NCBI RefSeq assembly: GCF_003473485.1
Contig: NC_053046.1
Location: forward strand, 4,164,001-4,228,000
Direction: 5' to 3'
DNA length: 64,000 nucleotides
Origin: Medicago truncatula
Lineage: Eukaryota > Streptophyta > Magnoliopsida > Fabales > Fabaceae
The notes beneath the pieces are model-generated. The model ran no database searches, had not been told where the DNA came from, and worked only from the letters and a program-made list of their open reading frames with translations. Shown piece by piece: positions 33,616-45,275 of this stretch. The translations under genes and the position numbers were made by a program. How positions within the stretch are numbered: position 1 is the first letter of the stretch; every line of letters starts with the position of its first letter.

Positions 33616-36600
33616 ATGGCTTCTCAAGTTTTACTTCAGGTTTTTCTTCTCTCACTTCTTTATTATTACGCAATTCAATGTCAAAACCGTACATTTTCAA
33701 TTACGCTACTTAATTCACAATTTTAATTTACCAGGCTCTGTTTTCCCCAATTCAATGTCCTCCTTCGAAGCTATGTTTCACTTCTTCTTGCACCGCTTCC
33801 ACATTCGGTTCTCGTAACTTGCCGTTGATTTCTACCTCAATTTCACGGCGTTGCAGTCCTCTCATTGCTAAACCTAGTTTTGTTGTCAGAGCTGATTCCA
33901 ATTCCGACGCTGTTTCCGCTTCGGATAATGTTGATGAAAATCCTGAAGCTTCGGATAATGTTGATGAAGTTCCGGAAACTGAAGGAGAACAGATTTTGGA
34001 TTCTGCATCTGAGGTGGAGGAATCCAAGCCTCCTAGACAAACTCGTGTTAAGCTTGGTGATGTTATGGGGGTAAGTTATTTCTTCCATGACTCTACTGTT
34101 AATGATTTAGTTGAAATTTGAGGAATAAGTTTCTGAATCATATTCTCTGTAGTACTAACACTTCTGATCAAAGGTGTGTCCAACACACTTATGAAATTAC
34201 ATTCAATTATGCCATTTTCTCAAATTATTACCAGAGCTGACGCGTCTGGTGTTCGTGTTTGTGTTGGCGCTTCTTAGATGATATTCAATTCAATGATACA
34301 AAGTATAAGCTCTAATGTTAATATATAGATTAATACTAGTAAATGTTGATTAGGTATAGAAATACAATATATGCTTATAATTAAAGATATCATTCTATCC
34401 TTATCCTTAATAAGATATATTTAACAGTCCTCCTTACCGGGATGAATTGATACCTATTATTGAAGTTGTTTAGATCGCTTTCAAGAAGTCCTTTGTAAAA
34501 TGAGAGCTCATACCATTTTAGAATTTGGACTTTTGGCCAAATTCATCCATACATTATAAGCAATAGAAAGGCCATATTGATGAATAAACCCAACACATTA
34601 AATGTATTGTAGCACCGAAATGATGGCAAATGAAATGGCCTAAAGGTGGCCGCAATTAAGGCAGATCTTCCAACATATTTCCCTTGTATCAAAATTCTAT
34701 TTGAAGGTTACATGGCAAGTGTGAATGTGTTTATTATTGAGTTAGGTTTTCACATTCTGTATCTTCAACTAGACTAAGAAAATAAGTAGAAACTCAAAAG
34801 GAAAAGAAAAAATGAGGGAGAAAGTAAAGATCAATGAACTCTGAAATGCATGGTATTGTTTGTGCAGATATTGCATAAGAGGGCAATTGCAGCTTCAGAT
34901 GAAGTGAGGACCACTCCTGACCTAAGGACTGGAGATATTGTGGAAATCAGATTGGTATTGACATTGTTCTTTTTTTCTTTCTTTCAAATTAAAATGTTTA
35001 AGAAGGGTCATAAGCTAATATGATTTTTGTGGTCATTTATTTTTGTCCTACTTGCAGGAAGTTCCGGAGAACAAACGTAGGTTATCCATTTATAAAGGTA
35101 TTGTCATCTCAAGACAAAATGCTGGTATTCACACGACTATTCGCGTCCGAAGAATTATTGCCGGCACAGGGGTCGAGATAGTCTTCCCAATGTAAGTATC
35201 CTTACTCTTGCCTTTCTCTCGCAATAATTTAATAGAGATTAGTACTGTCATTTGCACCGGTGAATGTTTCTTTTGGATGCCTTGTTGTGCATCACCATGT
35301 ATCCAATTGTTGTTGTGACTAGGATAGAAGAGGTTCAAACTGGAAGATGGGAATTTGGGACGGGTTCTTCATTTAACAATTTTACTTGTGTTTAAGTGAA
35401 TTGAAGTCCCTTTAGAGACATTGGATGACCAAAAATATGAAAATGAAATAGAATAGTCGGATTATCATTTTCAATAATTGTAGATTACTTTCAAGCTGCT
35501 GCATTTCGTGTTCTTGTCATGCCTATGCTAGTACTGGTAGTACCATGATTGCCTGTTAAAATCTGCAACTTTGCACCTTTCATTGTTAAGAAATTGGTTT
35601 AGGAGCACTGACCATAGACCAATACAGCTGAAAATATCCTTGATCTTGCAAATTGGACTCACTCACTCCATTGGAGAGTTGTAATCGTGCAACCCATTCT
35701 GTTTGACTTTCCAACACTTTGGAAATGCCTTTTCAGTCCTAGTTGAAGTTTAATGATATCTCTTTCCTCTAAAAGAATGAGGTTGAGATTAATCTTGTTT
35801 CAATGTGTTGCTACAATGTCTGTTAATTGCCAATAATCGTATGCAGTTCGTTGCATAATTTTTGTCTAAGGTCTATGTTGCTTATATAGTACTCCCTCGT
35901 CCCATAATAACTGAGCCATTTACAAAAAAATATTGTCCCAGAAAAATTAACCCATTTCACTTTTCAATACAATATTAATTACTTTTTTTCAATTATAACA
36001 CTAATTAATACTACTTTCACCACTCCCAATTCAATATACTACTCCGTCCCTAATTATAAGACCTTTTTGAGAAAAAATTTTGTCCCTTTTTGTAAGACTC
36101 ATTTGCTATTTCCAACTACATTAATTATTTCTTTACATACATGCCCCTATTTATTATACATCTTTTTCTTCAATTAGCAATAAATAAAATGTTGAAAACA
36201 TAAACCAACTCTCTCTTAAAGGATAAAATTGTAAAAATAATAGTAATTACAAACATTTAATACAAATATCCACTATCTTAATTCTCGTTATTTTTTCAAA
36301 AGGGTCCTATAATTAGGGACGGAGGTAGTATTCTACTTTTCATTTATGATAAAGAAGAATGCATCAATAGTTCATAAGGGCACTCAAAACCATTTTTCTC
36401 TCTCTTTTACTTATACACTTTTTTCTTAATAAGTGTGAAATGCGTCAAGGGCTCAGTTAAAATGGGGCGAGGGAGTAATAGTTTATGAAATGTGATATTA
36501 AGGTTCTGAATTTTTTTTATTCAAGCAAATTAGCCAAATGGATCACATTATTAAGTTGCCAATTGACACTAACGTAATTTTCATTACCTTGGCTTATAAA

Positions 36601-36774
36601 ATGAAGCGTTCACCGGATTTTTCTTCTGAAATAACGTATGCTAATGCTTATGTTTCATGTCACAGTTACTCACCAAACATCAAAGAAATCAAAGTGGTAA
36701 AGCACCGAAAGGTCAGGCAGGCAAGACTGTACTATCTAAAAGACAAGCTTCCCAGATTCTCCACTTTCAAATGA
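33616..36774 (+). CDS. RPL19: plastid 50S ribosomal protein L19 (bL19c)
   Basis: Five exons: 33616-33639, 33735-34070, 34868-34954, 35058-35191 and 36666-36774. All GT-AG, frame intact, 229 residues. The N-terminal part ([18 protein letters not shown]..., Ser-rich) is a plastid transit peptide, followed by an acidic linker containing a repeated ASDNVDE motif. The conserved L19 core begins at about residue 105: [93 protein letters not shown]. In bacteria L19 sits at the 30S-50S interface of the ribosome, so this is the chloroplast translation counterpart. The promoter has site II/telo-box elements. The 1.47-kb last intron hosts nested Stowaway elements. A second Arabidopsis-type paralogue may exist elsewhere in the genome. 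Confidence 0.96.
35892..36475. mobile_element. Stowaway-like element (outer) in the L19 intron
   Basis: The ends CTCCCTCGTCCCATAATAACTGAG (left, in part) and the complement at 36444-36475 (TCAGTTAAAATGGGGCGAGGGAG, in part) form the inverted repeat, flanked by TA on both sides. It was split by a second element at 36039-36328. Non-coding. Confidence 0.8.
36039..36328. mobile_element. Stowaway-like element (inner, nested)
   Basis: Inverted ends CTACTCCGTCCCTAATTATA and its near-complement at the right end, with TA at 36037-36038 and 36329-36330. It lies wholly inside the outer element, so it inserted later. Confidence 0.78.
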
Positions 36775-37072
36775 TAAGGTCACACACTTTTCATCATGTT
36801 CTTATTCTCAAAGTAATCTGCTGATCCTGGATATGTGATTTCAGGCTCACAATTTGTTTATTTTGATTTGCTGTATTGTAGAATGTATCATTTTTCTTCC
36901 CTTTAATATATTCTCTAGAAATGGAAACAACTGTATGATGCCCTTGATAATTTTGAGAAATTTGAAGTGTTTATTCTGGATGCTTATTTTCGGTAGAAAG
37001 CCAAGCACTAATGAGAACATTATTACTAAATATCGCTGTCACATTATGCAGTGGTATTTTTATTTTTATGAC

Positions 37073-37172
37073 AAAAAAAAAAAGTATGAAAACAAGAAAT
37101 CGCCGTCTGTGGGGATCGAACCCACGACCACGTGGTTAAAAGCCACGCGCTCTACCACTGAGCTAAGACGGC
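37073..37172 (-). tRNA. nuclear tRNA-Lys (anticodon UUU) with pol III terminator
   Basis: The tRNA itself is 37102-37172 on the minus strand, 71 bases. It has a perfect 7-bp acceptor stem (GCCGTCT/AGACGGC), a D arm GCTCAGTGGTAGAGC, a 5-bp anticodon stem CGTGG/CCACG with loop CTTTTAA (anticodon TTT), and a T arm GTGGGTTCGATCCCCAC. The A and B boxes are intact and there is no intron. An oligo-T terminator of 11 T follows about 18 bases downstream (37073-37083 on the plus strand). It does not resemble the plastid trnK-UUU, so it is a nuclear gene. Confidence 0.95.
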
Positions 37173-37904
37173 TTGTTGTAGTATTTTGTTCCTATTATTT
37201 TATTTTTCATGTGTTGTGCCTGATCAAAATATGCATGCATGGACCTGAATGTTCCAAATAAAATACTGGGCAGCCACCGTCTTCAATATTTTGGAGGACC
37301 TGATCTGTAGTAGTATTATTTAGAAGTCAGTGATGAATCTGCCCTTGTTACCATCATGCTACCTTTTTTAAAAACTTTGTTTGGCTCTCATGCGGCCTTT
37401 ATTAAAAGCATCAAAGAATTACTTCTTTTTTGTTTCAATCATTGAATTACTTTTATTTTGATCATTATGATAAAAGTCAGGACTCTTCCCTTGCTTTTAG
37501 GATCCTGATTTTATGAACACATTTTTGTTGGTGATTGAATATTTTCATATTTGGACACAATCTTCAATAGCTGTACTTTTGTTTTAATGAAAAATGTTAA
37601 TAGTAGTTAGATTAATTTTTACTCTTTCATCTCAGTTTGAACTCAAACCCTCTAACTCATTTTATTATTCAACCCTCTTTATACTTTGCTTTGATTGGGA
37701 ATGGATCTTCTTATGTGTGTGATCTCTAAAGATTCATCAAGAGAGAGAAACATGCACAAATGATTTAGATAAATTAAATTCAAGTTACAGATGTGAGAAT
37801 CCATGCTCTTTATGTTTTGTTTGTTTTAATTAATAAATAATATTTTTATGAACATGTTGCAAAAAATATTGAGAATTGATGTTGACACATTGCATAAGCT
37901 GTGT
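37173..37904. other. intergenic spacer
   Basis: AT-rich DNA between the tRNA and the left end of the large Mutator-like element. No features seen. Confidence 0.6.
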
Positions 37905-37924
37905 CACACGAGTCAAATAAGTTT

Positions 37925-37990
37925 TTGCTCATTCGGTAGTTAAGTGCCGAGGAATTTAAAATCGGCTGCAATTAACTGCCGAGGAAAACA
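37925..37990. repeat. palindromic subterminal repeats, left end of the Mutator-like element
   Basis: Two imperfect copies of the palindrome CTCGGCAGTTAACTGCCGAG (near 37933-37952 and 37963-37985). The same palindrome recurs at the right end. They are candidate binding sites for the element's transposase (inference). Confidence 0.7.
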
Positions 37991-38243
37991 ATTATGCAGA
38001 CAGTGGGTTCTGCATAATTCTAAAGCATTTCCAAGCTATTTTTCGGTCAATTTTTACCTGTAATTAAACCAGAGCATTTCCAAAGGCAATATAAATCATA
38101 CAACATTGAAACTCGGTCATAAACAAGAAAAAATACAATATCTTGAAATTACACAAACGTTTGGTATTCATCAAAACGTTACAAAGTGTCCATAATTAAA
38201 CAACTCATTACATATGATTATATTAAATCCCTACTTACATTCA

Positions 38244-38579
38244 TCACAATTGCATATGGAACGAATACATATATAATATATTATTTTCGACCATATTCCG
38301 AAACATAAATCTGACGTCGCTATCGTCTTTAATAAGCCAAGGCATGTAGCTTGTCGTTTTCCATGCATATTCATCTCTATCTTCTCCTAGGTCTATGCAT
38401 GGCATTTGACCAAACAAGTGACGTGTATTTTGATTTTCACCAAGATGCTCAAAATAAGTGTTAAGTTGTGCCTTCAAGTTCAAATCATCAAGAGAGTCCG
38501 TCGGCGTTTTCATAACTTTAATTGTCTTTTTAAAAGCGGAGTACCTAACACGGCTTTCAATTTTTACAACCTCGGACAT
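38244..38579 (-). CDS. small companion ORF of the Mutator-like element
   Basis: An open frame of 111 residues starting at the ATG at 38579 (MSEVVKIESRVRYSAFKK...) and ending ...NNILYMYSFHMQL. Average amino-acid composition, no signal peptide or membrane helix. The stretch PWLIKDDSDVRFMFRNM resembles a phrase found near the start of plant Mutator-type proteins (a condition on successive residues), but no domain can be named. It lies between the OTU region and the left terminal repeat, about 280 bases from the end of the OTU region. It could be a second element gene or a displaced exon. Confidence 0.45.
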   Translation of the reverse strand: MSEVVKIESRVRYSAFKKTIKVMKTPTDSLDDLNLKAQLNTYFEHLGENQNTRHLFGQMPCIDLGEDRDEYAWKTTSYMPWLIKDDSDVRFMFRNMVENNILYMYSFHMQL

Positions 38580-38862
38580 GTTTCACTTGACAAAAGCTTT
38601 AAGAAAAGAATCATAGATTAGAACAAAATTAAAAGAAATGTAATAACGAATAAATCAAATGCGTAAACATTAATAACGAATAAATAAGTATTGCACTAGT
38701 TTCACCACATAAAAGTCATATTATCATATATATCAATATAAATTACATAATGTTAATTATATATTAGCCACAAAAAATTGGGGTTACAATTTCGACCCCA
38801 AAATATACGTCAGTGTAATTTCTACCAAAAAAAAGGACTAACACCGACAAAAAAATCACTCA

Positions 38863-40710
38863 TTAAAGACCAAGTGATTGGGGAAGATCAAGTGAATTAG
38901 AATCTTCCTCATCTTCCGCAATAACTTCAAATTGTTGCTTTGGTTTTTCGGGAGTGTCCAACAAAATAGGCGCCGCTTTGTTTGACTCTTTTTGTGGTTT
39001 CGCCGGTTTGTTTCCACTTTCAATAGCCATGAGCTTTCGGAACAACTCATGTTGATCCAAATACTCATCTTCCCAAGTCCCCGCATCTTCTTTCTTGTGA
39101 TTGTGCCACTCCGTAGATGATGGAGGTAGCGGACAACCATTTGTCAAATAAATAAGCACAAAATGATTCGGAATTGCCCCAAGGCACAAGATGGGAGTTT
39201 CCAACTTCAAGATTTGTCAACACGACCACACACCTTTTGTAATAATTAGCAACAATGTGTCTCATGTCCGGAAAAGTCAACCACTTATCAACAAGATGTG
39301 CACAACTTTTTGTATTTGCGGGAGGATGTAAGCCATTTAAAATGTAGTTATAACGATCCTCACCCGCAAATACTTCAACATAATCATCTTTATGATCTTT
39401 CAACTCTTGAATAAGATGTGTACGAGTCATGATATGATTTTTTTCGGTCAAGCCCATGAACTCGGCTATAGCCCGGAATCGACAATGTCCATCGCCAATA
39501 ACATCCACAACTTTTTCAATAAATGGAAGTATGAAGCGTGACATATAATCAATAGGCCTCATAACCGGGATAGCCTTAGACTTTGGATACCGAGTAGGTC
39601 GTGGAAGTGGGTTAAGTGATGTTTTACCAAGACAAGCACCTTTTTTCCTTTTATATGATGATGTTGTTGGTGATGGTGACGGTTGACTATCCGGATTTTG
39701 GGAATCAACACCCTCCCACGAAGAAGGGATCCGACTAGTCGATGTAATTTTTCCTTTAGACCTCGCAATGTCCACTTTTTTCTTGGCTCCCTTGGTTGGT
39801 ACTTTTCGTGGTGGTGGAGACATGATGGTGATTTCAGGAAATGCCAACTGCCGCAAACCCTCTTTGACTTCAAGCTTCATTTGGAAAGGGAGTTTCTTTA
39901 GACGTTCTACAATAGCCTTCAACTCAACCTCGACACAAAAACCAACTTCGTTACTTTCTTCGCCCATACGTAACCTATGTCAATGGTGGTGTATCTCATC
40001 CAATAAAATTGGCTTCTCTTCAAGGAGCTTAGTAGCAATTTCGCATGCACATGGTAGCCATAAGATGTCCTTTGAACACAACCACAAATGTCATTGTCCA
40101 TGCACAATGTTTCCCTACAGCGTGTCTCTTCCAAAGCAATGTTGTCCAAAGCATATCTAGACACATGACCACCTAAGCCGGTGTACAAAGTGACATCTTT
40201 GAATCTATGTTCCAACATGCTAACGCTCTGACCAAAGGTTGTTTGTATCGCAGTGAACTGAAGCAACAACATGTCATGTATTTTCTCTCAACAAGTACCC
40301 AAATCACCCACACTATTGTCCAAATATTTCTTCAATAAAGCATGAGCCGATTCGACCCTGTTGGTGGTCCTGCAACCAAGATGCAACACATGGTCTGTCC
40401 ATGCCCTCACTATTTTCTCCTTCACTTCATTCAAGGTGGTCATGGCATAATTTTTTAAAAGTGAGAAATCACTACATGAATCTTGGAACTCCACTAATGT
40501 ATTTGCATATAACTCTTGAATGGACAATTCAACCATAGCTTTCCATGCTCTCATTATCATCTTCACAACATCGCGAGATTTCACCTCTTTCCCATCATTT
40601 TTTCCCAAAGGATATTTATAATCTAAGACGCACCTTTGTTTAACATTTGCTTGCACATGAAAGTAACAATTCATTGCATAACTTTCGGGGAAAACATTTG
40701 CAACCGCTTT
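38863..40710 (-). pseudogene. 3' half of the transposase plus OTU-like protease domain
   Basis: This continues the transposase after the solo LTR. CYFHVQANVKQRC and WTDHVLHLGCRTTNRVESAH (40,300-40,710) carry the final DDE glutamate; then comes a SWIM-like GCVQRTSYG region. Next is a Pro/Ser/Lys-rich linker (39,600-39,960), followed by an OTU domain. Its catalytic Cys is in VIGDGHCRFRAIAEFMG (near 39,480) and the candidate His in PNHFVLIYL (near 39,150). The end is an acidic tail. OTU domains are cysteine proteases that normally cleave ubiquitin; in a transposon the role is unknown. At two places a TGA stands where relatives have Trp, and the frame slips at about 40,055 and again between the two OTU motifs. 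Confidence 0.75.
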
Positions 40711-43700
40711 TGTAACAGCCCGATTTTTAGCTAGATTTATTTTAATTACCTTTATTGTGTGTTTGTGTGTGATTAATTGTAATTGTATGTATTTTATTGT
40801 CATCGGGTGCATTTACGTGGTTTACCGTATTAGGAGGGTATTTTGGTCATTTGGCGGGTAAGGGTAAAATGGTAATTTTGGTGAGAATTATTTTAATAAT
40901 TAGTGAGAACCCTTATTTTACTAAGTTACTAGTGTAGTGATTAGTTTTTACCATCAGTGACCATCGGTTATATTTTACCGTTGTTAGTAATTACCGTGGA
41001 GTGTATAGAAACTTTTGAATTGTGTTAGGATGGGTTAGACCCATTAGAATTTTGAGTTAAGCCCATTAAGGGGGATAACACTAGGGTTGTCTTAGAATAG
41101 TTATTCATTTCACAAAACAATTTTCATGGAGAGAAGGAGAGGTAGAGAGAGAAGAGGTGAAGAGAAGAGCAAGAGGGTTGAAGGGAAGCTTTAGGAATCA
41201 AGTGGGTGACCTAGGAGCTGAATTGAAGCAAGGGTTAGAGATAATCAACTTCAAAGGTAAGGGGGTTAGGGATTATCATAATCATGTGTAATTTTGCATA
41301 TTCTCATGTTGTATGAAAATGAGTTGATGAATAATTCATGCTAAATTCGTGCTCTTGTTGTGATGTTATGTTTGTATGCATGAATTGATGTTAGTTGTAT
41401 GATTGTTGGTGAAATTACATGTTCATATATGCAAAAATGATAAGTTATGAATATTATGCTAAATTGGTGAATTTCTCTTATGTTGTTGTTGATTTGAGAT
41501 GTGATTCATGTTCAATTGATGTTATGAATGTTATTTGATATTATGATTGATGAATGATTGCTTGGGTTTGCATATTCATGGGTTGATGATGAGAATTTGA
41601 ATTGTGTTGAATTGGAAGAAATGAATTGTTGTTGTTGTTGAAGACTTATTGTTTTGAGAAAATCATTTTAATAATTTCATAACTTGTACAAATGCCACGA
41701 AACGAGCGAGTTCGATGTGTTAGAGCCTTGGGTTATGCCTCGGATCACTTTTGATGATTGAGGACTTTAAATATTCGATTTTTGGTCAAAATTGGCGAAA
41801 ACCCGCGGCCGAAACACGCGAAAACATGCGTTTACGGAGCGCTGCGCCTGAGCAAGGGCGCTAGGCGCCCACAAGTCAGGAAGCCAGCGTTGGGCGCCCC
41901 ACTGCTAGCGCCAGGCGCCCCAGACAGGGTAACATGCTTGTTGCTCCGTGTCCGGGTGCTTGGGGGTGGTCGTGTGAGGGTCCTAGGCGATCGTTTTGAA
42001 GTGTTCTTTTGTTGTTTTCACATACTTTTCTACTGGAACACATTTGGCTTTGTCTGAACTTTAATTTTCTAAATGGTTTGAAACTTGAGTTTGCGTCGTT
42101 TCGGTTTTTCGGAAATTATTGGAACTTGGTCTTTGTGAACAAAAGGAGTTGCAAGCTTAGTCTACAGTTCTTATGGGCTTAGGCAATGCTTGTAAGGTTG
42201 GTGCAATGTCTTAATCATGTCAAACTTGATTTTCGGGTGGGAATGTGGAATGAATAAACTTGAGATTTTCTCATACGAACTTAGGCTAACCTTTGAACTA
42301 ATGATTGATAGTTCGTAAGTGGCCTATGCTCATACTTATATGATTGATTAAGATTGAATTGTAGGATTTCAAACTTGAATAAGTTGCCTAACTTTGAAAA
42401 TTATCAATGTTGACCGTTTGCCACATGATTTGGATTTTTGTCGGAAATGTTTCTTTAGCAAATTGTTTTGTGAGTTATTGTGATTATTCTTGTATGACTA
42501 AGTGAAGTTGTATGAATGAGTGATTATATTTTGGATATGATGTTTATCATGAGATATGTATGCTATCTTACTTAGAATGTAAGGAATGCTTGAATAGTGA
42601 AACTATATGTGATAGTTGATGTTTAATGGTTATATGTTGAATATGATATTTATCATGAGATGTTGTTTTTCCCTATTACTTGGAATATGAGAATGCTTGA
42701 AATGGTGAAACTATATGATATAGTTGATGTTGCATGACATTGTTGATTATTGATAATCATGTTGAAGTGTGATGGTGAATACTATGATTTAATTGTGTAT
42801 GGGCATGTTTTCTTGATAATGCAATGTTGTGGAGATAATCAATATAATTGGGTGTTGTCCTATATATTGAGTTTGAAATTGTGATTGTTGTCGCATTATC
42901 GAGTCCTTACACATGTCCATGCATCATAGTCGTTGTTGCTGTAAAAGGGATGACTCTTTTACTTCGAGATTATTGTAAGGCAGGTGTGAGCCCTTACATT
43001 CGATGTGCAAGTGACATCGAAAGGTGACGACCTTGTTGAGATTTGGTACCACATGCATTTATGTGTCCATAAGTGCATATCATAGCATGAGTCCTATGTG
43101 AAATATGTGATTGGTGATGAAATGAGATGAATGAATGTTGATAATGATTGTTCAATGATTGGTGTTGTGAATGAATATTTATGATTGGGTAATTATTCAT
43201 GTGATTGATGTATGTTGATATGAGATATCGAGTTGTGATGTAAGTATTTATGCATGACTAATATTATTCAAGTACATGATATTATTTGATTTGATTATTA
43301 TCTAGATTATGATAATGTAATGCTTACCCCCAGTGGTTTTAACCGCCTACTTGCCTGTATGGGTGAGTAGACGTTGTGCAGGAGTAGTCTCGGTGAGTCT
43401 TTGCTTGGGATATTGGGAGCTTCCTCCGATATCGGTGTCGTGTCGGCTCTGATCTAGGCTTGTCGTGTCGGTCTAGATTAGGTTGTTTATATTTTCCTTT
43501 GGATTATTATTTTGTTGATGACTACCCGTATGTTTGGGTTTTGAGATTTATCTTTGGGATATGATTTATTTGCTCATGGCATGTATATATTTGATCACTC
43601 TGATTTATATTCCGATGCGACTGTTGAGGTTTACATACATGTCTATCGGTTTTTGAATTTTGAATAAGACGTAATCTCTATTTCTTGAATAAATGTATTA

Positions 43701-43746
43701 TTCGCATGTTTAATTGCTTTAATAAAAATAGGAGCGTTACAGCTTT
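40706..43746. mobile_element. 3.0-kb solo LTR inside the Mutator-like element
   Basis: The sequence between 40711 and 43741 begins TGTAACAGCCCG and ends GAGCGTTACA, so it has TG...CA ends. It is flanked by a perfect 5-bp direct repeat GCTTT (40706-40710, 43742-43746). It contains no retroviral-type coding region and interrupts the transposase reading frame exactly, so the empty site is plain. It is best explained as a solo LTR of an LTR retrotransposon with very long LTRs, probably Ty3/gypsy type (inference from LTR length). A GC-rich patch with repeated GGCGCC-type words lies at 41835-41935. It is younger than the host transposon. Confidence 0.8.
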
Positions 43747-44778
43747 CATCAAAGACATATCTCTGTCGGTCACAATCACCTTAGGCATATTCATCTTTGA
43801 CGTAAGAAGTTTACGCAACATTTTTAAAACCCAAACAAAGTTTTCCTCTTTCTCATGTGTCACAAATCCAAACCCAACAGAATATGTCAAATCGGTCGAA
43901 GTGACCTCAACTACCTCAAACATTGGCATCATGTACATGTTGGTTTTGTAGGTGGAGTCCATAACCAAAACTGTTGGAAAATTGTTAAACAACTTAACGG
44001 ATGTTGGATGAGCCCAAAAGATATCTTCGATTGTAGTACTTTCACTTTGTGTTCTTGAGTAATAAGTATAGTTGTGCTCCTCCAACTTCGAGATTAGATA
44101 TTGCAACGGCTTCTTGTCACCTCTATTTGCCTTCCATATTTGTTGACGTTCATTGTACACTTGCTTCACATTTATCATGCAATGTGGTCTTTTGTTCTTC
44201 AAATGTATCAAAATATTACTTGGAAGCATCTTGCTCTTGATCAAGTCACGTACAATCTTCTTGTCGTCCTCCTTTAATCTACCGGCAAGAGTGTGTCCTT
44301 CTAAAGCCGGCTCCATCGCATGGTTGTGAACTCCATTAAGAATGTTCAATCATCTTTCCTTTGTTTGCTTACTTTGATATCCACTAATCATGAACAAGCA
44401 CCCACATTTTCTTGAGCCCGTTCTCGCATGTTTCGGTTTTTTTTTCGGCACTTTGTGAGCTCCACTCCTTTCACACACTAGGCGGAACATTAGATTGATC
44501 AAGTTTGATCTTTGTGTAACAATTATAAATCCCGCCTTATTTGCTTGACGACGTGCCCACTCAAGCAATTCTTCTCTATCTTTCGACTTAACGTCGTTTG
44601 AAAAAAACCTAGCCGTGTCAACTTTGCGGGCTTGAAGTGGGAGGACACCAGAGTCAACATATTTTGAAGCTCCATTAATGTTTGGTTTCGCTTCAAACTT
44701 AGGCGGTTTGACATCTCCGAAAAATTCGACAAAATTTGGTTGTATCTCTCCCGAAACATCTTCCGTGTTCTCTACCAT
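43742..44778 (-). pseudogene. 5' half of the Mutator-like transposase (FAR1-type zinc region and DDE start)
   Basis: Begins at the ATG at 44778 (MVENTEDVSGEIQPN). A FAR1-like DNA-binding region follows, with cysteines in LVCERSG and RKCGCLF and the pair HNH in LNGVHNHAME. The MULE transposase core comes next, with the first catalytic Asp in VLVMDSTYKTNMYMMP and the second in VIVTDRDMSLMKAV, directly before the LTR insertion point. The frame is open except for one TGA at 44350-44352, where relatives have a Trp codon (between KQTKER and LNILNG). It is related to the domesticated plant FAR1/FHY3 factors but lies between transposon ends, so it is a transposon gene. Confidence 0.85.
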
Positions 44779-44809
44779 TACTATAATTAAACAACACATA
44801 AATAGTTAA

Positions 44810-45124
44810 GGCTAAAATATGGTTTTAGTCCCTGCAAATATGCCTCGTTTTGGTTTTAGTGCCTATAAAAAAAATTGTTTTTGGTCTGTGCAAAATTTCT
44901 TGTTTTTGAAAATAGTCCCTGACCCCACTTTTGTGATGATTTGCATACGTGACATATTATAATTGAACCAATTTTGTAATTTTTGGTCCCTACAACAAAT
45001 TTTGTTTTTAAAAAAGGTCCCTTCAGAAACAAAAAATTTTGCAGGGACCAAAAACAATTTTTTTTTTACAGGGACTAAAATCAAAACGAGACATATTTGC
45101 AGGGACTAAAACCATATTTTAGCC
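44810..45124. mobile_element. MITE nested in the 5' part of the Mutator-like element
   Basis: Ends with long inverted repeats GGCTAAAATATGGTTTTAGTCCC and complement; a TAA triplet adjoins both ends. The internal arms (GCAGGGACCAAAAA-type) also pair, so the whole 315 bp folds. It is similar in style to the elements at 28111 and 51277. It inserted upstream of the transposase start codon. Confidence 0.75.
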
Positions 45125-45275
45125 TAACAACTAACTAATGCATAAACATCAATGCCACAATGAATTAAAAAAAAAAACAACAACAAAAAAAAAATTTGAA
45201 AAAAATGGTAGTAGCTGCCATTTTTTCGTTGTGAAAATTTTTCACCAAGTATTCATCGGTACCTTACTACCGAGG

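Noticed and set aside
36854-37261. Plus-strand frame of 135 codons
   Set aside because: It runs through the tRNA-Lys gene on the opposite strand; the CVGIEPTTTWLKATRSTTELRR-like text is the translated tRNA complement.
41758-42057. Arg/Pro-rich open frame of 99 codons
   Set aside because: Lies in the GC-rich patch of the solo LTR; no domain, and GC-rich repeats explain the open frame.
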